Assembly (NCBI GenBank): GCA_018648945.1
Contig: JABGQJ010000331.1
Coordinates: forward strand, 1-8,185
From: Victivallales bacterium
Lineage (GTDB): Bacteria > Verrucomicrobiota > Lentisphaeria > Oligosphaerales > Lenti-02
Direction: 5' to 3'
DNA length: 8,185 bases
Shown piece after piece: positions 1-5,907 of the stretch (position 1 is its first letter; each line of letters opens with the position of its first letter). The notes under the pieces are model-generated. The model was given only the letters and a program-made list of their open reading frames with translations. It was not told the origin of the DNA and made no database searches. A program made the position numbers and the translations under genes.

Positions 1-44
1 CTGTACGGGCAATCTGAATATGTCTGTCAGCAAGCAGGGCGAAC

Positions 45-1361
45 ATGCAGGTTGACCGAAGAGAAACCATCAAACTCCTGGCATTGGGTGGTGCGGGCGT
101 TGCGGTAGGTGGCGACACCGTCGCAGCCCCCATTCCTGCGGTGCAGGTGGCCGGGAAGGTAGCTACTGTGGAAGAACCCGCTCGCGAGATTCCCGTGGAT
201 GGGGTGTACGATGTGATTGTTGTGGGCGGCGGCATTGCCGGCGTTGCGGCGGCGGTTGCCTCGGCGCGACTCGGCGCGAAGACTGCACTCCTGGAGAAGG
301 AATACGCTCTGGGTGGCCTGGCTACCCTCGGCAATGTGGTGATCTACCTGCCAATCTGCGACGGCCGGGGCCACAAGGTCATGGGGGGGCTCGGGGAGGA
401 ACTGCTCAAGGTCTCTCTTCGCGATGGCAATGCCCGGGTGCCCGACGCCTGGCAGCGCGAGGCAACGCTGGCGGAACGCGCCAAACACCGCTATCGGGTG
501 ACTTACAATGCCGCGTCCTACATCCTCTCCCTCGAGGAGTTCATCGTCGAGAATGGCGTGGACCTCTGGTACGACACTCGCTTCTGCAACGTGATCACGG
601 ACAATGACCGAATCCGCGCGGTGGTTGTGGAGAACAAGAGCGGTCGCCGAGCCATGACCTGCAAGACGGTGGTGGATGCCACCGGCGACGCGGATGTCTG
701 CGCCATGGCTGGGGAACCCACCATCTCCCAACCCAACAACGTGGCCTCGGCGTGGTACTACTACACGATTGGCGGCAAGGTGAAGCTCGATCCCTGCTCG
801 CAGCGCTATTCACCAGACCCGTCGAAGAAGCGCGGCGAAGGGCGCACCTATGCGGGTGACAACGCCCGGGACGTCACCGACCAGATCCTCCACGCCCGCC
901 GCATGGTCCGGGCACGGTTGGCAGGCTACCGCGAGAAGCATAAACGCCAGGACATTTTTCCCACCACCCTTGCCACTTTCCACGGCTTCCGCATGACCCG
1001 TCGTCTGCGGGGCGAAGTGGAGCTGAAGCACGAGGACGATCACCGGTGGTTCGACGATTGCGTTGGCCTGACTGGTGATTGGCGCAAGGCAGGCCCGGTC
1101 TTCGCCTTGCCCTACCGCAGCCTGATTGGCGTCAGGAACAAAAATCTGGTCACGGCGGGACGTTGCATCTCGTCGGCGGGCCAGGCCTGGGATGTGACCC
1201 GGGTCATTCCCACTTGCTCGGTCACGGGCGAGGCGGCCGGCACGGCCGCTGCCCTGGCCGCCAAGGCCGACAGCGCCTTCCGCGACCTCTCCGTACCCCA
1301 ACTCCAGGCCCAACTTACCAAACAGGGCGTCATTCTGGACCGCAAACTGGTCACTGGCTGA
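45..1361 (+). CDS. FAD-dependent oxidoreductase with probable Tat signal
   Basis: This 438-residue protein is probably an exported flavin-dependent oxidoreductase of the FAD_oxidored type; the substrate is unknown. Residues 1-30 look like a Tat signal: an RR pair (5-6) followed by ETIKLLALGG and a weakly hydrophobic Gly/Ala run. Residues 55-86 form a classic Rossmann nucleotide-binding fold, with GGGIAG at 61-66 and acidic E84 at the end of the second strand. The stretch GGLATLGNVVIYLPICDG (90-107) and the C-terminal NLVTAGRC ... TRVIPTC ... GEAAGTAAAL region are typical of this family and form the second part of the FAD site. The ATG at 45 is the first start after an in-frame stop at 15-17, and the RR motif supports it; a ribosome site is poor (AGGG at 36-39). 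LemA starts 35 bases after the stop, so co-transcription is possible. Family assignment is firm; Tat export and substrate are inference. Confidence 0.88.
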   Translation: MQVDRRETIKLLALGGAGVAVGGDTVAAPIPAVQVAGKVATVEEPAREIPVDGVYDVIVVGGGIAGVAAAVASARLGAKTALLEKEYALGGLATLGNVVIYLPICDGRGHKVMGGLGEELLKVSLRDGNARVPDAWQREATLAERAKHRYRVTYNAASYILSLEEFIVENGVDLWYDTRFCNVITDNDRIRAVVVENKSGRRAMTCKTVVDATGDADVCAMAGEPTISQPNNVASAWYYYTIGGKVKLDPCSQRYSPDPSKKRGEGRTYAGDNARDVTDQILHARRMVRARLAGYREKHKRQDIFPTTLATFHGFRMTRRLRGEVELKHEDDHRWFDDCVGLTGDWRKAGPVFALPYRSLIGVRNKNLVTAGRCISSAGQAWDVTRVIPTCSVTGEAAGTAAALAAKADSAFRDLSVPQLQAQLTKQGVILDRKLVTG

Positions 1362-1396
1362 TTCCTCCTGCCGCGAAAACCAAGGAAACGCACCGG

Positions 1397-1963
1397 ATGA
1401 AAGCTCTCGTTCCACTGCTCATTCTAATCGGTATTCCCCTCATGCTCGGCGGCTGCTACATCAGCTCCCGCAACGGCCTCATCACCCGTGATGAGAATGT
1501 GAAGGAGATGTGGAGCACCATCGAGGTGCAACTGGTGCGGCGGGCGGACCTGATCCCCAACCTGATCAGCACCGTCAAGGGGTATGCGGCGCACGAGAAG
1601 GAGATCTTCACGGCCGTCGCCGACGCCCGCTCGGCGCTGATCGGCGCGCGCGGTCCCGCCGCCAAGGCCACGGCGGCTGGCGCGATGAACGGGGCGATTG
1701 GTCGCCTGCTCGCCATTGGCGAACGCTACCCGGATCTGAAGGCCAACCAGAGCTTTGTCCGCCTGCAGGACGAGCTGGCTGGTACCGAGAACCGCATCTC
1801 CGTGGCGCGGCAACGCTACAACGCCACTGTGAAGGAATTCAACGCATCGATCCGGCGCTTCCCCGGCAGCTATTTGGCTGGCGGTCTGGGGCTGGTCCGG
1901 GCCGAGTACTTCAAGCCCCCCGAAGGCAAGAACGTGGACAGTCCTCCAGAGGTGAAATTCTGA
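1397..1963 (+). CDS. LemA family lipoprotein
   Basis: The product is 188 residues, the usual LemA size. The N-terminus is a short hydrophobic signal ending in a lipobox-like LGGC with C20 as the candidate lipidated cysteine, where many LemA proteins have a plain membrane anchor. Family signatures follow: NVKEMWSTIEVQLVRRADLIPNLI (34-57), VKGYAAHEKEIF (60-71), ENRISVARQRYN (131-142), FNASIRRFPGSYLAGGLG (148-165) and a C-terminal YFKPPEG. The body should be a mostly helical bundle outside the cytoplasmic membrane. LemA has no settled biochemical role. The frame stays open far upstream, but ATG 1397 gives the signal peptide and has AAGGA at 1382-1386, so the longer reading was rejected. Its TGA shares one base with the next start (1961-1965), implying translational coupling to the TPM genes. 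Family certain; lipidation likely. Confidence 0.93.
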   Translation: MKALVPLLILIGIPLMLGGCYISSRNGLITRDENVKEMWSTIEVQLVRRADLIPNLISTVKGYAAHEKEIFTAVADARSALIGARGPAAKATAAGAMNGAIGRLLAIGERYPDLKANQSFVRLQDELAGTENRISVARQRYNATVKEFNASIRRFPGSYLAGGLGLVRAEYFKPPEGKNVDSPPEVKF

Positions 1964-2400
1964 TGGCCGTAGCACCCAAGAGCAAAGAGTTCCGCGAACG
2001 CATCGTCGCCGCGATTACCGCAGCGGAGAAGGACACCAGCGGAGAGATCCGGCTGCATATCCAGAACCGGGTCAAGGGAGACATCCTCGAGGTAGCCAAG
2101 AAGCGCTTCGAGAAGATGGGCATGACCGCAACGGAACTGCGCAACGGCGTCCTCTTCTTCATGGCCATGAAGGATCAGACGTTCTCCGTGCTCGGTGACA
2201 AGGGGATCGATGATCTGGTTCCCGACGACTTCTGGGAAGAGACAGTCGGAGTGATGCGGGAGCAGTTCGGCGAAGGGGATCTGCTCGGCGGTCTGGAGGC
2301 CGGGATCCGCAAGGCAGGGCAGGCGCTCAAGGAGTTCTTCCCCTACCAGAGTGACGATGTAAACGAACTCAGCGACGAGATTAGCTATGGTGAAGAATAG
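1963..2400 (+). CDS. Small soluble TPM-domain protein
   Basis: This 145-residue protein has no signal peptide or membrane segment, so it is probably cytoplasmic. It reads as one compact TPM domain: helix KEFRERIVAAITAAEKDTSGEIRLHI (8-33), then TATELRNGVLFFMAMKDQTFSVLGDKGID (55-83), then VPDDFWEE and a helix to about residue 126. The phrase RNGVLFF ... FSVLGDKGI is characteristic of short TPM proteins encoded beside LemA. The tail (129-145) is strongly acidic. TPM domains have been linked to acid phosphatase activity in plants and to photosystem II repair, and in bacteria their role is mostly unproven, so no reaction is assigned. ATG 1963 overlaps the LemA stop by one base, with AGAGGTG at 1949-1955 inside LemA as the ribosome site. 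The 3' end overlaps the next gene by 14 bases. Confidence 0.88.
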   Translation: MAVAPKSKEFRERIVAAITAAEKDTSGEIRLHIQNRVKGDILEVAKKRFEKMGMTATELRNGVLFFMAMKDQTFSVLGDKGIDDLVPDDFWEETVGVMREQFGEGDLLGGLEAGIRKAGQALKEFFPYQSDDVNELSDEISYGEE

Positions 2401-3127
2401 ACTCTTCGGGCGTTTTTTTGCTCTTGCCACACTTGTGCTGGTGGTCTCCGTTCGCGGCGAACTGAGTGTACCCCGGCTGACCGGACGCGTGGTGGATCAG
2501 GCTGGCATTCTCTCTCAGGCGCAGAAGAGTGGCTTGGAGGCGCGCATCCAGGGATTGGAGCAGGCGTCCGGCGGCCAGATGGCCGTCCTGATCATCCCCT
2601 CGCTGAAGAACGATGCGCTCGAACTGTTCAGCATGCGGGTCGCGGAGACCTGGAAGATCGGGCGCAAGGGGAAGGACAACGGGGCCTTGCTCCTGGTCAG
2701 TCACCAGGACCGGAAAATCCGGTTCGAAGTTGGCTATGGCTGGGAAGGCAAGATCAATGACGCGAAGGCTGGCGACATCATCCGCGGGATGGGGCCGTTC
2801 TTCAAGAAGGGGCAATTTGCCCAAGGCATCGACTTCGCCATCGCCGATGTGCAGCAGTTCGTGACGGGCACCCGCCCGCAGGGCGCGCCCGCGCAACGCC
2901 GGAGTAGCGGCCGCAGGAGAGGGGGAAGCAACCTGTTCTTCTTCATCCTCATCTTCGCTTTTGTCTCGTTCATGGGCGGCTGGCGGCGACGGCGCTTTGG
3001 CTTCGGCACGATGATTTTCATGGGCATGGGCGGCCACTCGCGCGGGGGCGGAAGCAGCTTTGGCGGCGGCGGCTTCTCGGGTGGTGGTGGCGGTTTTGGC
3101 GGCGGCGGGGCTTCGGGCGGCTGGTAA
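2387..3127 (+). CDS. Secreted membrane-anchored TPM/YgcG-type protein, copy 1 (basic linker)
   Basis: The protein has 246 residues in the order signal peptide (1-24), TPM domain (about 25-160), linker (161-180), one transmembrane segment (181-199) and a Gly-rich tail (215-246) ending GASGGW. The tail and its terminal Trp are typical of the YgcG family of TPM proteins. TPM signatures are GRVVDQAGILS (33-43), GGQMAVLIIPS (62-72), GKDNGALLLV (95-104), RKIRFEVGYGWEG (109-121) and DAKAGDIIRGMGPFFKKGQF (125-144). The TPM domain should lie outside the cytoplasmic membrane. The linker RRSSGRRRGG (171-180) is strongly basic, and WRRRRF follows the membrane segment. The start lies inside the upstream gene (14-base overlap) without a strong ribosome site, suggesting coupled translation. 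The downstream gene is a full-length paralogue. The membrane topology is inferred. Confidence 0.9.
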   Translation: MVKNRLFGRFFALATLVLVVSVRGELSVPRLTGRVVDQAGILSQAQKSGLEARIQGLEQASGGQMAVLIIPSLKNDALELFSMRVAETWKIGRKGKDNGALLLVSHQDRKIRFEVGYGWEGKINDAKAGDIIRGMGPFFKKGQFAQGIDFAIADVQQFVTGTRPQGAPAQRRSSGRRRGGSNLFFFILIFAFVSFMGGWRRRRFGFGTMIFMGMGGHSRGGGSSFGGGGFSGGGGGFGGGGASGGW

Positions 3128-3187
3128 GAGGCCTGAGTGCACGCGTGGAGTATCGGCTCGGGAAGTAAAGAGAAGGGACTTTGGACC

Positions 3188-3928
3188 ATGGCGAACAGTA
3201 GAGTGAGTTGGGGTTCCGCCTTTGCAGCCATGGCTTTCCTTGCCGTCTCCGCGACCGGGGAGTTGAGTGTTCCGCCGCTCACCGGGCGGGTGGTCGACCA
3301 GGCTGGCATTCTCTCGGACGCGGAGGAGAAGCAACTGGTCGAGCGCATTCAGGGATTGGAAGAGGCGACCGGCGGGCAGATGGCCGTCCTCATCATCCCC
3401 TCGCTGGAGAATGACGCCCTCGAATCGTTCAGCATGCGGGTAGCGGAGAGCTGGCAGATCGGGCGCAGGGGGAAGGACAACGGGGTCTTGCTTCTGGTGT
3501 GCCATCAGGACCGGAAAATCCGGCTGGAAGTCGGCTACGGCTGGGAGGGTGAGATCAACGACGCCAAGGCTGGCGACATCATCCGTGGGATGGGTCCGTT
3601 CTTCCGCGAACGGCAATTCGCCGAAGGCATTGACGTTGCCATTGCCGACGTGCAGGAGTTCGTGACCGGCGACCGTCCGCAGGGCGCCCCGGCTGCCCTT
3701 GACGGAGAACCTGATGAGCCTCCTGTCATCGTGATCCTACTGTTCTTCCTCGTCGTACTCGTCCTCATTGGGGTCGGGAATGGCTGGCAGTACCGCAGTC
3801 GCGGCTTCGGCGTGATGATCTTCATGGGGCTGAGAGAGAGTTCGGGCGGTGGCCGCAGCGGCTCTGGCGGCGGCTACTCGGGTGGTGGCGGCAGTTTTGG
3901 CGGCGGTGGGGCTTCGGGCGGCTGGTAG
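3188..3928 (+). CDS. Secreted membrane-anchored TPM/YgcG-type protein, copy 2 (acidic linker)
   Basis: This is a tandem paralogue of the preceding gene, also exactly 246 residues, aligning without a gap from start to stop. The order is signal peptide (1-24, ending SATG), TPM domain (25-160), linker, one transmembrane segment (180-198) and a Gly-rich tail (219-246) ending GASGGW. By hand count, residues 24-169 match copy 1 at about 120 of 146 positions. Many changes introduce acidic residues (44, 46, 47, 52, 59, 74, 122, 141, 146, 157, 162), and the linker is LDGEPDEPPV (171-180) where copy 1 has RRSSGRRRGG. ATG 3188 was preferred to the in-frame GTG at 3137 because it starts a proper signal peptide, matches the copy 1 start and follows AGAAGGGA (3170-3177). 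It lies 60 bases after copy 1. A hairpin follows its stop. Confidence 0.9.
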   Translation: MANSRVSWGSAFAAMAFLAVSATGELSVPPLTGRVVDQAGILSDAEEKQLVERIQGLEEATGGQMAVLIIPSLENDALESFSMRVAESWQIGRRGKDNGVLLLVCHQDRKIRLEVGYGWEGEINDAKAGDIIRGMGPFFRERQFAEGIDVAIADVQEFVTGDRPQGAPAALDGEPDEPPVIVILLFFLVVLVLIGVGNGWQYRSRGFGVMIFMGLRESSGGGRSGSGGGYSGGGGSFGGGGASGGW

Positions 3929-3932
3929 GGGC

Positions 3933-3956
3933 GCTGCGTTGGTGCTCCAACGCAGC
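3933..3956. terminator. Perfect 10-bp hairpin between convergent genes, possible terminator
   Basis: GCTGCGTTGG (3933-3942) and CCAACGCAGC (3947-3956) are exact reverse complements around a TGCT loop. The hairpin starts 4 bases after the stop of the last TPM gene and lies 28 bases beyond the 3' end of the convergent iron-sulfur gene, so it could end transcription from both sides. No run of T follows on either strand, so it is not a textbook Rho-independent terminator. Confidence 0.6.
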
Positions 3957-3984
3957 TTGTGGGAACTGGCCGTCGATCCCGTGG

Positions 3985-5019
3985 CTACTCGGCGGCATTC
4001 TCCTGCCGCCACCAAGGCTTCCGGATGCGGAACTTGGTGTGGAAGGTATTGGACATCTTGCCTTGCTCTTCCAGATGCAGCATGCAGGCGCGGACGCATC
4101 CTCGGCCGCCGCACGTGGCCGCATTGTAGCCGCCAGGCTTGCGGTAGTATTTGCCGAGGATACCCCAGATCTTCATGGCTTCGGCCTTGGATGGCTTCTT
4201 CTTGCCGTCCATGATCAGGCGCCCGTCCGGGATCTCATCGAAGGCGTCATCGGGCAGGAAGGGGTTCAGTTCGCGCAGACCGCTGGCGTAGGCGAAGGCG
4301 CAGTACCAGGGGTCGAGCTTGCTCATCTCGATCTCCTTGCCGGCCACCTGCACCTTCACGCTCTCCTTGGCGGTGAGGGCACCCGGGCACTCGGCGACGC
4401 AGCGCATGCACTTGTCGCAGAGGGTGCCCGGCTCCATGACTGGATCTGGTTCCAGTTCTGCATCTGTGATTAGAAAAGCGAACCGCTGGCGCGGCCCGAA
4501 CTCCGGAGTCAGGAAGACATTGCTGAAGCCAATCTCGCCCATGCCGCAGATGTAGGCTGCCATGCGGAAGTGAAGATACACGTCCGGGGCGGGATAGCCC
4601 TCGCGCACCGGCCGCGAGTCGGGCACGCTGCGACCGTACTGTGCGTCCGCACCGAGTTCGCCATCGAAGTCCGAGTGGGGGCCCGTGCCGCCAAAGTTGC
4701 GGATCGGCACGGCTTCCCAGTGCTGGTCTTCCAGGAAGCAGGAGACTTCTCGGATCACCATCGGTGCGTAGACTTCGTTGATGCTCGCATAGCCCATGGC
4801 CGGGTACGGGTAAAACAGCGTGCCTTCCTCGATTCCCCGCAAGGCGCCGCGCTGGACGCGGAAGCCGAGACCGATGATCGACTTGGCCTCCGGGAAGATG
4901 TACCGCGCATCATGCTGCTTCGGCGCACCCTCGAACCGATCCATGCTCCCGATTCCCACGATGTCCGCACCGGACTCTCTCGCGATCCGTTTCACCTGTT
5001 CGGTCAGCGTCGCGCTCAT
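3985..5019 (-). CDS. QueG-like 4Fe-4S protein (epoxyqueuosine reductase-related)
   Basis: This 344-residue cytoplasmic protein resembles epoxyqueuosine reductase and the related reductive dehalogenases, but its substrate is unknown. Residues 1-60 (VKRIARESGADIVGIGSM ... FPEAKSIIGLGF) match the N-terminal part of that family. MGEIGFSNVFLTPEFGPRQRFAFLITDAEL (160-189) corresponds to the GWIGKN ... LTD core that binds the cobamide cofactor in QueG. A standard cluster motif CDKCMRCVAECP follows (Cys 201, 204, 207, 211). Four further cysteines, C240 (in DPWYCAFAY) and C303, C308, C312, fit a second cluster, but with C-x4-C-x3-C spacing instead of the usual C-x2-C-x3-C. The C-terminal HEAT-like repeat of many QueG proteins is absent. 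ATG 5019 has AAAGGAT (5030-5024) just upstream. It is divergent from an IclR regulator, so regulated catabolism or detoxification is more likely than tRNA modification. It is probably a QueG-related protein and not QueG itself. Confidence 0.8.
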   Translation of the reverse strand: MSATLTEQVKRIARESGADIVGIGSMDRFEGAPKQHDARYIFPEAKSIIGLGFRVQRGALRGIEEGTLFYPYPAMGYASINEVYAPMVIREVSCFLEDQHWEAVPIRNFGGTGPHSDFDGELGADAQYGRSVPDSRPVREGYPAPDVYLHFRMAAYICGMGEIGFSNVFLTPEFGPRQRFAFLITDAELEPDPVMEPGTLCDKCMRCVAECPGALTAKESVKVQVAGKEIEMSKLDPWYCAFAYASGLRELNPFLPDDAFDEIPDGRLIMDGKKKPSKAEAMKIWGILGKYYRKPGGYNAATCGGRGCVRACMLHLEEQGKMSNTFHTKFRIRKPWWRQENAAE

Positions 5020-5061
5020 GGTTTATCCTTTCCGCTTGCCTTGGGCTCTGCACAACTTGCT

Positions 5062-5100
5062 GTAATACGATAATATCGTATAGTAATACGACAGTACTAC
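5062..5100. promoter_or_regulatory. Divergent promoter/operator with 17-bp palindrome and phased half-sites
   Basis: Within the 111-base spacer between divergent genes, ATACGATA-A-TATCGTAT (5065-5081) is a perfect inverted repeat around one base. GTAATACGA occurs at 5062-5070 and again at 5083-5091, exactly 21 bases apart, and GTACTAC lies at 5094-5100, 11 bases further. TCGTAT (5076-5081) and ATACGA (5086-5091) form a second inverted pair. This AT-rich island in GC-rich DNA is the most likely place for both promoters and for binding of the adjacent IclR-type regulator. Individual -10 and -35 boxes could not be assigned with confidence. Confidence 0.7.
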
Positions 5101-5130
5101 TCTATTGAGCTATCTCGTAGGTGCAAGCCC

Positions 5131-5907
5131 ATGTGCGCAAAAGCCACCCGTTCGGTCCAGTCGGTGGATCGCGCGATCCTCATTCTCGAGGTCCTTGCCA
5201 ACGAGCCGGAGGGCCTATCCCTCCGGGACTTGGCCACCCGCCTGTTCCTGGCCCCGCAGACGGCCCAGAGCCTGTTGCGAACGCTGGAACTACACGAGTT
5301 CATCGTGCAGAGCGGACGCGGCGCACCCTATTGCCTGGGGCCAGGGCTGGCGCGGCTGGCTGGTGATCGGCCTTCTCGGGATGAGCGCGCCTCGCTGGCA
5401 GGGGGGCCGGTGGCGAAGCTGGCGCGGGAGATCAACGAGTCCGTCCTGCTTATCGAACTGACGGGCCGCCGTGCCGCGCCGATCGCCCAGGCGCGATTCG
5501 ACCAGCCCTTGGCCGTCACGCCCAACTCCGAGGGCTTCCTCCGGCTCCACACGATGGCCACTGGGAAGGTGTTGATGGCTGCGATACCCGAGGCTGCACG
5601 CTCCGTTTTCGTGCGTGGTCTCCAACTCGCCGAACGCACCCCACACACAATTACGGAACCGGCGGCACTGCTGGCGGAGCTTGCCGTCGTGGCCGAACAG
5701 GGCTGGGCGGAGACGCTGGAGGAGGCGGTGTTGGGGGTTGCCGCGCTGGCTGTTCCCGTGCCACTGGTGGGCGGCATGGTACCCGCATCCATTGGCACGT
5801 GCTTGCCTACGGCGCGCTATACGCCGGAACACCGACCGGCTCTGCTAGCGGCGCTGCAGCGCTGTGCGCAGGAGGTCGCCGATATGTGGCAGGAGTCGGC
5901 CCAGTAG
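5131..5907 (+). CDS. IclR family transcriptional regulator
   Basis: The product is 258 residues, the standard IclR length. Residues 6-62 are the winged helix-turn-helix (RSVQSVDRAILILEVLANE, then LSLRDLATRLFLAPQTAQSLLRTLELHEFI). The rest is the ligand-binding domain, with the family landmarks LHTMATGKVLMA (139-150) and EEAVLGVAALAVPV (197-210). IclR proteins bind small metabolites, often aromatic acids or sugar-acid breakdown products, and repress or activate nearby catabolic genes, frequently including their own. ATG 5131 is preceded by AGGTG at 5119-5123 with 7-base spacing and gives a complete N-terminal domain. The gene is divergent from the QueG-like protein across a palindrome-bearing spacer, so both are probable targets. 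The ligand cannot be predicted. Family assignment is firm. Confidence 0.93.
   Translation: MCAKATRSVQSVDRAILILEVLANEPEGLSLRDLATRLFLAPQTAQSLLRTLELHEFIVQSGRGAPYCLGPGLARLAGDRPSRDERASLAGGPVAKLAREINESVLLIELTGRRAAPIAQARFDQPLAVTPNSEGFLRLHTMATGKVLMAAIPEAARSVFVRGLQLAERTPHTITEPAALLAELAVVAEQGWAETLEEAVLGVAALAVPVPLVGGMVPASIGTCLPTARYTPEHRPALLAALQRCAQEVADMWQESAQ

Larger units (their letters stand above)
2387..3928 (+). repeat. Tandem gene duplication, 741-bp units with 801-base offset
   Basis: The units 2387-3127 and 3188-3928 have identical length, and both starts and stops are exactly 801 bases apart. Conservation is high through the TPM domain, breaks down in the linker and signal peptide, and returns at the Gly-rich end, where 3094-3126 and 3895-3927 differ at only one position (CGGCGGCGG against CGGCGGTGG). 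Third-codon differences elsewhere show that the duplication is not brand new. Confidence 0.85.

Noticed and set aside
1079..1396. Upstream extension of the LemA frame to 1079
   Set aside because: The extra part overlaps the oxidoreductase, reads as low-complexity Gly/His/Arg, and would bury the signal peptide and lipobox that begin at 1397.
3137..3187. GTG start at 3137 for the second TPM paralogue
   Set aside because: The added 17 residues precede a signal peptide and have no counterpart in copy 1; ATG 3188 has a better ribosome site and gives the same length as copy 1.
2381..3616. Long minus-strand open frame of 411 codons across both TPM genes
   Set aside because: It is antisense to two clear TPM genes, has low-complexity Pro/Ala/His-rich composition, and exists because both copies share the same codon pattern in GC-rich DNA.
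3985..5019. Calling the iron-sulfur protein QueG outright
   Set aside because: The second cysteine cluster spacing differs, the C-terminal repeat is missing and the regulatory context is not that of tRNA modification.
4570..5073. Plus-strand 167-codon frame opposite the QueG-like gene
   Set aside because: It is antisense to a well-supported iron-sulfur protein, runs through the divergent promoter region and shows no domain.
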